Positions 57,502 through 64,000 of a DNA stretch of 64,000 nucleotides are shown here, in pieces. Within the stretch, counting starts at the first letter, position 1, and each line of letters opens with the position of its first letter. Made by a program: the position numbers and the translations under genes. This stretch comes from Croceicoccus naphthovorans (lineage in GTDB: Bacteria > Pseudomonadota > Alphaproteobacteria > Sphingomonadales > Sphingomonadaceae), in NCBI RefSeq assembly GCF_001028705.1, contig NZ_CP011770.1, positions 3,351,501 to 3,415,500 on the forward strand, in the 5' to 3' direction. The notes beneath the pieces are model-generated. The model did not search any database and had not been told where the DNA came from. It saw nothing but the letters and a program-made list of their open reading frames with translations.

Positions 57502-57747
57502 TTATTGCGGCGTGGCGTCCATATCGTCGGCCGCTTCTTCCATAGCGTCCTTCGTCTCTTCGCCCTGTTCTTCGACGGCGTCGGCCTGCTCTTCCATACC
57601 GGCGTCTTCCATCGCGTCAGCGGTCGCTTCCGCTGCTTCATCGATGGCTTCGGCCTGGTCTTCCATCTGGTTCTCTGCCGGGCTGTCGCAAGCGGCGAGG
57701 GTCAGGCCAAGGGCGGCGGCGGCCGCAACGGAAATAATCTTCTTCAT
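57502..57747 (-). CDS. Small acidic lipoprotein (81 aa)
   Basis: An 81-aa exported protein. MKKIISVAAAAALGLTLAAC is a lipoprotein signal with lipobox LAAC. The mature part is almost wholly Asp/Glu/Ala/Met and predicted helical. Repeated EDxAEAIDEAAEATADAMEDA-type phrases, without a known domain, resemble the lipoprotein at 25512-25787. It may be a simple periplasmic acidic helix. Possibly co-transcribed with the GlsB gene upstream unless the hairpin at 57774-57798 stops transcription. Confidence 0.82.
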   Translation of the reverse strand: MKKIISVAAAAALGLTLAACDSPAENQMEDQAEAIDEAAEATADAMEDAGMEEQADAVEEQGEETKDAMEEAADDMDATPQ

Positions 57748-57773
57748 GGTAAGTTTCCCCTTTACGTAAAGGA

Positions 57774-57798
57774 GGGGCGACAGGATTGCTGCCGCCCC
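57774..57798. terminator. Hairpin between the GlsB-type gene and the small lipoprotein
   Basis: GGGGCGACAG (57774-57783) pairs with CTGCCGCCCC (57789-57798) around a 5-nt loop, with one wobble pair on the minus strand. A short TCCTTT follows. Possible weak terminator or attenuator 24 bp past the stop at 57822. Confidence 0.4.
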
Positions 57799-57821
57799 CG
57801 ATTTTCATTGCTTATCGGTTA

Positions 57822-58076
57822 TTAGCGAACCGAACCGCGACGAAACAGGTTGACGATCGCCAGAAGGACGACGGCGCCAAGGAAAGAAAACAGCAGAGCC
57901 GAGAGGCTGAAGCCGTTCATGATGGTGTCGCCACCGACGACGAGGCCAGCAAGCAGTGCGCCGACGATGCCGACGACGACGTTGAGCAAAATGCCCTGCT
58001 GCGCGTCGGTCCGCATGACGATGCTGGCGAGCCAGCCGATGATGCCACCGACGATGATCAGAATAATGATACCCAT
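57822..58076 (-). CDS. GlsB/YeaQ/YmgE family stress-response membrane protein
   Basis: An 84-aa protein with three hydrophobic segments: MGIIILIIVGGIIGWLASIV, ILLNVVVGIVGALLAGLVV and LLFSFLGAVVLLAIVNLF. The GIIGWLAS and NVVVGIVGALLAG motifs define the transglycosylase-associated/GlsB family. Members respond to envelope or acid stress, but their molecular role is unknown. Its upstream region holds an exact EcfG-type promoter, so it should belong to the general stress regulon. Confidence 0.92.
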   Translation of the reverse strand: MGIIILIIVGGIIGWLASIVMRTDAQQGILLNVVVGIVGALLAGLVVGGDTIMNGFSLSALLFSFLGAVVLLAIVNLFRRGSVR

Positions 58077-58112
58077 CGTTCAGGTCCTTTGTTTATTAGC
58101 GTTTGCTTAAGG

Positions 58113-58138
58113 AACGTGGACGACGCGGGATTGGTTCC
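58113..58138 (-). promoter_or_regulatory. EcfG-type general stress promoter of the GlsB gene
   Basis: The minus strand reads GGAAC (58138-58134), a 17-nt spacer and CGTT (58116-58113), the EcfG consensus. It lies 37 bp upstream of the ATG at 58076, with AAAGGA as ribosome binding site. Confidence 0.75.
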
Positions 58139-58206
58139 AGACCGTGTGGAAAACTCGACGAATGGAGTGAGAAAATTCCGGGCTATTCACCGGTAGCCCA
58201 AGGAAA

Positions 58207-59031
58207 TCAGCTGTTTGCCGCAAATCCCAGCCATATGAGGGCGGCGGTGCCCGCAACGATGCGATACCATGCAAAAGGTGCGAAACCGGCCCTGCTGACA
58301 TAGGCGACGAAGGCGCGGATTACGATCAGCGCCACGATGAAAGAGACGACGAAGCCGATCGCGATCTCGCCCCAGCCCACCGTCATGTGACCGCCCGCCA
58401 GTTCGTCGCGGTACTGCCAGATTTCCAGTGTGCTGGCGCCCAGCATCGTGGGGATGGCGAGGAAGAAGCTGAATTCCGCAGCCGTTCGCCGTTCGATCCC
58501 CATCGCCAGCGCGCCCATGATCGTCGCGCCAGACCGGCTGACGCCCGGGATCATCGCAAGGCACTGAATAAAGCCGACGCCCAGCGCCTGTTTCACCGGC
58601 AGTTGACCGATGCCGCTGGGCGGGCCTTCCTTGGCCACTTTTTCGATGACGAGAATGGCGATGCCGCCCGCGATCAGCGCCCATGCGACGATGCTGGGGC
58701 TGCCCAGCATGATGTCGATATAGTCTTTCATCAGCAGGCCGATGATCGCCGCCGGCATGAAGGCGACGAGCAGGTTCACGACGAAGCGGATCGATTCGGG
58801 GTGGCGTTGGAAAATGCCGGTGCCCGCCGCCCAGAACGTGCGCCAGTACTGCACGACAACCGCCAGGATCGCGCCCAGCTGGATGACGACGTTGAACACC
58901 TTCCACTCCTCTGCATCATAGCCGAACAGCGCGGATGCGAGGATGAGGTGGCCGGTCGAAGAGACCGGGATGAATTCGGTAAGCCCCTCGACAATTCCGA
59001 GGAGGACGGCAGTCAGCGCGAGATTTTCCAT
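58207..59031 (-). CDS. uppP: Undecaprenyl-diphosphate phosphatase
   Basis: Recycles the undecaprenyl carrier for peptidoglycan synthesis at the inner membrane. The 274-aa protein has about eight transmembrane helices and both active-site motifs: VEGLTEFIPVSSTGHLIL near the N-terminus and MIPGVSRSGATIMGALAMG in the middle. The start at 59031 gives MENLALTAVLLGIVEG, the usual family start; the upstream extension is not conserved. It stands alone. Confidence 0.95.
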   Translation of the reverse strand: MENLALTAVLLGIVEGLTEFIPVSSTGHLILASALFGYDAEEWKVFNVVIQLGAILAVVVQYWRTFWAAGTGIFQRHPESIRFVVNLLVAFMPAAIIGLLMKDYIDIMLGSPSIVAWALIAGGIAILVIEKVAKEGPPSGIGQLPVKQALGVGFIQCLAMIPGVSRSGATIMGALAMGIERRTAAEFSFFLAIPTMLGASTLEIWQYRDELAGGHMTVGWGEIAIGFVVSFIVALIVIRAFVAYVSRAGFAPFAWYRIVAGTAALIWLGFAANS

Positions 59032-59105
59032 GCGCCGCGACGGGTCGCCCGGCGCATGCCCCGTGTCAAGCAAGGATCACGGGAAATGCGCCGGGATGAG
59101 CCCTG

Positions 59106-61232
59106 TTACCACATGTGGACGCGATCTTCCGGGGCAAGGTACATCGCATCGCCCGGCTTGACGTCAAACGCCTCGTACCACGGGTCGAAGTTGGCCAGCA
59201 CCACGTTGGTCCGCGCCTTGTCGGGCGAGTGCGGGTCAGTTTGTAGGATGTTGCGGGTCAGCTCTTCGGTCCACAGACCGCGATTGCCCAGCGCATAGGC
59301 GATGAAGAAGCGCTGGTCGCCGGTCAGCCCGTCGATCACCGGCGCTTCCTGGCCGTTCAGGCTGACTTTGTACGCGTCATAGGCGATGCGCAGGCCCGCA
59401 AGGTCGGCGATGTTCTCGCCCAGCGTCAGCTTGCCGTTGATGCAGGTCTTGCCATCGTCCAGCGGGCAGAACGCATTGTACTGCTCGATCAGCTTGGCGC
59501 CGGCCTTGTCGAACTCGGCGCGATCCTGTTCGGTCCACCAGTTGCGCAGCACACCACCGCCGTCATAGCGTGAACCCGAATCGTCGAACCCGTGGCTGAT
59601 CTCGTGTCCGATCGTCGATCCGATGATCGCGTAGTTCACCGCCGGATCGGCGGAAAGCGAGAAGTTCGGCGCTTGCAGATAGGCCGCCGGGAACACGATC
59701 TCGTTCAGGAGCGGGCTGTAATAGGCGTTCACCGTCTGCGGTGTCATCCCCCACTTCAGCCGGTCGACCGGCTCGCTCAGGTCTTCCAGCTGTTCCTGCC
59801 AGCCCCACTTGGCCGCGGCGAGCGAGTTGGCGAGCGGATCGCTGGCGGTGATTTCAAGTCCGTCGTAATCCTCCCATTTGTCGGGATAGCCGATCTTGAC
59901 GTTGATCTTGCCCAGCTTGTCCAGCGCCTGCGTCTTGGTGTCCGCGCTCATCCAGCTGAGGTTCTGGATACGCGCGCCCATCGCGGTCTTCAGATTGCCG
60001 ACCAGCTCGACCATCTTGGCCTTCGCCTCGGGCGAGAAGTTGCGTTCGACGTAAAGCTTGCCGACGCCTTCGCCAAAGCGGCTGTTGATCAGCGAAATGC
60101 CGCGCTTTTCACGCGGACGCTGAATCTTCGCGCCTGACAGATAGGTGCCGTAAAAGTCGAAGGCGGCCTTCTCGATGTCCTGCGGCAGGACCGACGAATA
60201 GCCGCCGATGATGTTGGCCGCGGCCCATGCCTTCCAGGTGGCAAGATCGGTATTGCCGATCAGCTGCGTGAAGGCGGGAAAACCGCCGCCCAGCTTGGCC
60301 ACGTCGGCAGGGGTCAGGCCCAGTTCCTCGGCCTCGCCCGGTTCTAGCGGGACTTCGTCGACGATCATGGTGTCGAGCGAGCCGACGCCCAGCGTGTCGA
60401 AATAGGTCTGCATCGGGAACTTGTTCGACCAGCTGTCGATCACGGTGCGCTTGGTGGGGTTGTAGAGAATGCGCGGATCGTCAGAGATGGTGCGATCCCA
60501 GTCGGTTACCGCCATGCGGCGTTCCAGCGCATAGACGGCATCGGCGGCGGCGGCAGGGTCTTCGTAGCCCGCCTTGCCCAGCATGAAGGTCAGGTATTCC
60601 TTGTACTTGGCGCGCATCTCAAGGTTCTTCTCGTTGTCGACGAGATAGTTGTCCCGGTCGGGCAGGCCGAGGCCGCCGGTCCAGATGTTGAAGATGTTGA
60701 CGTTGGGCGCCATGTGGTCGGAATGGACGCTGATCGAGAACGGATCGGGCATGCCCGGCGTTGCGAAAAAGCGGGCAAGATCGTCATAGGTGTTGATCGC
60801 CCATACTGCATCGAGCAGCGGCTGCGCCGGGGCCATGCCGCGCGCATCGATGGCTTCGCGGTCGACATACGCGGCATAACTGTCGCCGACCTTCTGCTCG
60901 ATCGTGCCCTTGGCGGCGTCGCTTTCGCTCATCTCGGTGATGATCTGTTCGACCTGACTTTCTGCCTTGAGCCGAAGGTCGGTCACGACACCGTATGAAG
61001 AGAACTGCGGCGGGATCACGGTGACCGCGTCCCACTTGCCGTTGACGTATTCGTGGAAATCGTCACCCGGATTGATGCTGGTGTCGATATCGGCTGGGTC
61101 GAAGCCCATCGCCGGCCACGTCATCGGATCGGGATCGACCGGCGCGGCAGGGGCGGCATCCTGCGCCAGCGCGGGCGCGGCGATGATCAGGGCAATGGCC
61201 GAGCAGCCGGCGGCAAATGTCTTGTTGAGCAT
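59106..61232 (-). CDS. M13 family zinc metallopeptidase (neprilysin/PepO-like)
   Basis: A 708-aa exported endopeptidase. A signal peptide (AAGCSAIALIIAAPALAQ) precedes the long helical N-terminal domain (GDDFHEYVNGKWDAVTVIPPQ). The catalytic domain has zinc motif IIGSTIGHEISHGFDDSG (about 542), third ligand Glu in TLGENIADLAGLRIAY (about 605) and HSPDKARTNVVLANFDPWYEAFDV. The final W-containing RVHMW matches the conserved end of the family. It acts on peptides in the periplasm or outside. The 75-bp gap to uppP makes joint transcription possible. Confidence 0.94.
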   Translation of the reverse strand: MLNKTFAAGCSAIALIIAAPALAQDAAPAAPVDPDPMTWPAMGFDPADIDTSINPGDDFHEYVNGKWDAVTVIPPQFSSYGVVTDLRLKAESQVEQIITEMSESDAAKGTIEQKVGDSYAAYVDREAIDARGMAPAQPLLDAVWAINTYDDLARFFATPGMPDPFSISVHSDHMAPNVNIFNIWTGGLGLPDRDNYLVDNEKNLEMRAKYKEYLTFMLGKAGYEDPAAAADAVYALERRMAVTDWDRTISDDPRILYNPTKRTVIDSWSNKFPMQTYFDTLGVGSLDTMIVDEVPLEPGEAEELGLTPADVAKLGGGFPAFTQLIGNTDLATWKAWAAANIIGGYSSVLPQDIEKAAFDFYGTYLSGAKIQRPREKRGISLINSRFGEGVGKLYVERNFSPEAKAKMVELVGNLKTAMGARIQNLSWMSADTKTQALDKLGKINVKIGYPDKWEDYDGLEITASDPLANSLAAAKWGWQEQLEDLSEPVDRLKWGMTPQTVNAYYSPLLNEIVFPAAYLQAPNFSLSADPAVNYAIIGSTIGHEISHGFDDSGSRYDGGGVLRNWWTEQDRAEFDKAGAKLIEQYNAFCPLDDGKTCINGKLTLGENIADLAGLRIAYDAYKVSLNGQEAPVIDGLTGDQRFFIAYALGNRGLWTEELTRNILQTDPHSPDKARTNVVLANFDPWYEAFDVKPGDAMYLAPEDRVHMW

Positions 61233-61355
61233 GAGGGTCTGTCAGTCCGTTTCAGCGAAAGTCGATGTGTCTGGATACCCGCAGCGGTCCGCGCTGCCGA
61301 TGTCGTTCATCGGTTTCTATTGATACTTTATCGATGAACCGGGCCTGTCCGGCGG

Positions 61356-63200
61356 TCAAGAGGCGGCTTCTGCGCCCGTCTGACCTTTGGCCGCGTCGAA
61401 CCGCGATTCGTCGAACTGCAACCGCGCCAGCCGTGCATAGAGCCCGCCCGCCGCGCTCAGCGTATCGTGATCGCCGATCTCTACGACGCGGCCTTCGTCC
61501 ATCACCACGATCCGGTCAGCCGCCCGAACGGTGGCCAACCGGTGGGCGATGACCAAGGTGGTCCGGCCCTGCATCAAATGGTCGAGCGCGGACTGCACCA
61601 GTCGCTCGCTCTCGGCATCCAAAGCACTGGTCGCTTCGTCCAGCAGCAGGATGGGGGAATCGCGCAGGATGGCGCGGGCGATAGCGATCCGCTGGCGCTG
61701 CCCCCCCGACAGGCGTGCGCCGCCTTCGCCGATGAAAGTGTCCAGCCCTTGCGGCAGATCGCGCAGGAACGTCTCTGCATTGGCGGCGCGGGCAGCTTCC
61801 CAGATCGCCTCGTCAGTCGCCTGCGGTGCGCCGTACTGGATATTGTAGCGTGCATCTGCCGCGAACAGCACCGATTCCTGCGGCACCAGCGCGATGCGCT
61901 GGCGAATCGCGGCCGGATCGGCGCGGGTGAGCTCCACGCCGTCGATCCGCACGCTGCCCGCCTGTGGATCGCGAAAGCGGGCGACCAGCTGGAACAGCGT
62001 GGACTTCCCCGCGCCCGACGGGCCGACGATGGCGATGGTCTCGCCCGGCTCGATCGTCAGCGAGAAATCCTGCAAGGCCGCCTGATCGGGGCGTGCCGGA
62101 TAGCGGAAGGTCACATTCTGGAACGCGATGGCCCCGCGCGGCGGGACGGGCAAGGTCTGCGGGCGTTCGGGCGGGGCGATGGATGGGCGCGCGTCTAGCA
62201 ATTCGCCCATCCGCTGCGCAGCCCCGGCGGCGCGAAGCAGACTGCCATAGACCTCTGTCAGCGACCCGAACGCCCCGGCGACCAGCCCGACGGTAATGAC
62301 GAAAGCCGCGATGGTGCCACCGGTGATATTTCCCGCCGCAACTTCGATGGCGCCCTTCCACAACAGCAGCGTGATGGCGCCGAAGATCAGGAAGATGACG
62401 ATCCCGGTCAGCACCGACCGCATGCGGATACGCTGAGCGGCGGTGTCGAAGCTGCGCTCTACCGCGTTGCGAAAGCGGGCGCGTTCGCGATCTTCCTGAT
62501 TGAACGCCTGCACCACCTGCATCGCGCCCAGCACTTCCCCCGTCATCGCGCCGACATCTGCGATGCGGTCCTGGCTCGATTTCGACAGATCGCGAACCTT
62601 CCGCCCGAACCACAGGATGGGCAGGATGACCGCCGGTATCGCCAGCAGCAGATAGATGCTGAGACCCGGGGCGAGGATGAACATATAGATCGTGCCGCCG
62701 ATCGCGGTCACGATATTGCGCAAGGCGACGGAGACGGTGCTGCTGACAGTCTGTTCGATGATCGCGGTATCCGCCGTCATGCGCGAGGCGATTTCGCCGG
62801 GGCTGTTTTCCTCAAAAAACGCGGGCGGCATGTCCAGAAGGTGGCGGTTCACCCGCACGCGCAGATCGGCGACCACCCGCTCACCCAGCCACGACACGAA
62901 ATAGAACCGTAGCGCCGTGCCGATGGCCAGCACGACTACGATCATCAGCAAGTACTGAAACCAGCGCCCGATCTCGCCGCCGCCGGTAAAGCCCCGGTCG
63001 ATGATCAGCTTGAAGCCCGAGGGGATCGCCAGCGTTGCGGCAGAGGTGATCAGCAGCGCGGCCAGCGCCGCCGCCACGATCCACGGATAGGACCGCGCCG
63101 CCTGTACGATCAGGCGCAGCGGTGCGACGCTGCGCGAAGCCTGTCCGGCCGGTTCTGTCCCGGCGGCTTCTTCCGTTCGGCGGCGCTTCCTCGCGTTCAT
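61356..63200 (-). CDS. ABC exporter, fused permease-ATPase (MsbA/BmrA-like)
   Basis: A 614-aa half-transporter that should dimerise. Six transmembrane helices (about 35-320) include YPWIVAAALAALLITSAATLA. A coupling region has FFEENSPGEIASRMTADTAIIEQ. The ATPase has Walker A IVGPSGAGKSTLFQLV (about 390), Q-loop LVPQESVLF, signature ARLSGGQRQRIAIARAI (about 496), Walker B ILLLDEATSALD and H-loop LVIAHRLATVRAADRI. The substrate may be lipid or drug and cannot be told. The ATG at 63200 (MNARKRRRTEE) gives a basic cytosolic lead. Confidence 0.92.
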   Translation of the reverse strand: MNARKRRRTEEAAGTEPAGQASRSVAPLRLIVQAARSYPWIVAAALAALLITSAATLAIPSGFKLIIDRGFTGGGEIGRWFQYLLMIVVVLAIGTALRFYFVSWLGERVVADLRVRVNRHLLDMPPAFFEENSPGEIASRMTADTAIIEQTVSSTVSVALRNIVTAIGGTIYMFILAPGLSIYLLLAIPAVILPILWFGRKVRDLSKSSQDRIADVGAMTGEVLGAMQVVQAFNQEDRERARFRNAVERSFDTAAQRIRMRSVLTGIVIFLIFGAITLLLWKGAIEVAAGNITGGTIAAFVITVGLVAGAFGSLTEVYGSLLRAAGAAQRMGELLDARPSIAPPERPQTLPVPPRGAIAFQNVTFRYPARPDQAALQDFSLTIEPGETIAIVGPSGAGKSTLFQLVARFRDPQAGSVRIDGVELTRADPAAIRQRIALVPQESVLFAADARYNIQYGAPQATDEAIWEAARAANAETFLRDLPQGLDTFIGEGGARLSGGQRQRIAIARAILRDSPILLLDEATSALDAESERLVQSALDHLMQGRTTLVIAHRLATVRAADRIVVMDEGRVVEIGDHDTLSAAGGLYARLARLQFDESRFDAAKGQTGAEAAS

Positions 63201-63376
63201 GGCGCGCGCCCTAGACCAAACGCGCGGCAAGGCAAAGCCTTACCAACGGACAGTGGCGCAAACCCGTGAATTGCCCGAACAAGATCGTTTCGCACTGGCA
63301 AAAAGTTCGATTGTGCATTGCAACGAAGCGAAGCTGAGCCGATATTCAGATTGCCGGGGAAAGCGGAGGAGCACGC

Positions 63377-64000
63377 ATGCTTTACGGAATGTACGAACTG
63401 CAAAAGGCTTGGTTGTCGTCGGCAAGCGCCGGGGCATCGGTCGTGTCGGAGTGGTTGGGCAACCCCCGCAATCCCTTGGGGTACACCGGTTTCGGCCCTG
63501 CGGTTTCGTCGGCTCTGGAAGTGTTTTCGCATGCCGCTGCCCCGCGCGGCAAACCGGCGTTCGGCATCGATTCCGTCACCTGCAATGGCAAGGATTACGA
63601 AGTTGTCGAATCGGACGTGCTCCACCGCCCATTCGGCAACCTGAAGCGGTTCAGCCATGCCGGCCTGCCCAAGGATGCGCCCCACCTGCTGATCGTTGCG
63701 CCGATGAGCGGGCACTATGCCACGCTGCTGCGCGGTACGGTCGAGCGGATGGTCGAGAACGCCGTCGTTTACATCAGCGACTGGGCCGATGCGAAGCTGG
63801 TGCCGATGTCGGAAGGCAAGTTCGACCTCGACGACTATATCGACTACGTTATCGAGTTCCTCGAACACATCGGCCCCGGCGCGCACCTCATGGCGGTGTG
63901 CCAGCCATCGGTCCCCGCTTTTGCCGCCACCGCCATCATGGCCGCGAACAAGCATCCGTGCCGCCCTGTCACGCTGACCATGATGGGCGGCCCCATCGAC
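63377..64000 (+). CDS. phaZ: Intracellular polyhydroxyalkanoate depolymerase, 5' part
   Basis: The frame is open from ATG 63377 (after GGAGGA) to the window end, giving 208 codons of a longer gene. MLYGMYELQKAWLSSASAGA matches intracellular PHA depolymerases. So do PLGYTGFGPAVSSALEVF, HLLIVAPMSGHYATLLRGTV, VYISDWADAKLVP and HLMAVCQPSVPAFAA, with the likely nucleophile Cys near 175, as in PhaZa1-type enzymes. It degrades stored PHA granules, implying the organism stores PHA. The rest, with the Asp/His of the triad, lies outside the window. Confidence 0.93.
   Translation, partial: MLYGMYELQKAWLSSASAGASVVSEWLGNPRNPLGYTGFGPAVSSALEVFSHAAAPRGKPAFGIDSVTCNGKDYEVVESDVLHRPFGNLKRFSHAGLPKDAPHLLIVAPMSGHYATLLRGTVERMVENAVVYISDWADAKLVPMSEGKFDLDDYIDYVIEFLEHIGPGAHLMAVCQPSVPAFAATAIMAANKHPCRPVTLTMMGGPID

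Overview
The window is chromosomal DNA from a high-GC alphaproteobacterium, most likely Sphingomonadales close to Erythrobacteraceae. This rests on gene content and order: a membrane-anchored cytochrome c divergent from prephenate dehydratase, a split metH behind an ArsR-methyltransferase fusion, a PabB-PabC fusion, and two promoters matching the alphaproteobacterial general stress sigma factor EcfG (GGAAC-N16/17-CGTT). Nearly all of it is core housekeeping sequence. I see no rRNA, tRNA, CRISPR array, integrase, transposase or prophage.

1-13 kb: cytochrome c and pheA, a GNAT enzyme, a ZntB-type zinc transporter, ispG (isoprenoid synthesis), then an envelope group (aspartic protease, two L,D-transpeptidase-fold proteins, an OmpA-like protein), a flavin reductase and aconitase. 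13-20 kb: a minus-strand DNA repair region (yebC, DUF3147, ruvC, a lipoprotein, a deaminase, ruvA, an AT-richer unknown gene, ruvB, a HerA-like ATPase). The unknown gene sits exactly between ruvA and ruvB with 4-nt overlaps on both sides, and a LexA-type box precedes ruvA. 20-25.5 kb: a tightly overlapping methionine operon (sahR-like regulator, metF, metH N-part, metH C-part) with a perfect AT-rich palindrome over the regulator's start.

25.5-34 kb: two tiny overlapping lipoproteins, arfB, a pseudouridine synthase, an aminotransferase, pabB(C), a DUF853/HerA-like ATPase and an OmpR/EnvZ-type two-component pair. 34-46 kb: an EF-hand protein, aminopeptidase P, oligopeptidase B, DUF2939, a thioesterase, a diguanylate cyclase, alanine dehydrogenase, a response regulator beside a broken histidine kinase, and ftsK. 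46-53.8 kb: a ThiE-like protein, the YggS PLP protein, a stress-promoter-driven small GNAT, a duplicated-domain exported protein, an orphan Flp pilin, recQ, an SPFH / ribbon-helix-helix / 41-aa membrane protein cassette, terC and a DUF465 protein. 54-64 kb: ribA, xth, a candidate sRNA, lolA, rpmG, a small lipoprotein, a GlsB-type stress membrane protein, uppP, an M13 peptidase, an ABC exporter and the 5' part of a PHA depolymerase.

The best leads for something undescribed are the foreign-looking gene inside ruvAB, the SPFH/RHH/micro-membrane-protein cassette with its own inverted repeat, and the two-stem terminator-bearing candidate sRNA between lolA and xth. Short genes found by direct reading are at 25784-25960, 52517-52642, 53637-53813 and 57077-57244. 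All family assignments come from motif recognition by eye; no database search was run.
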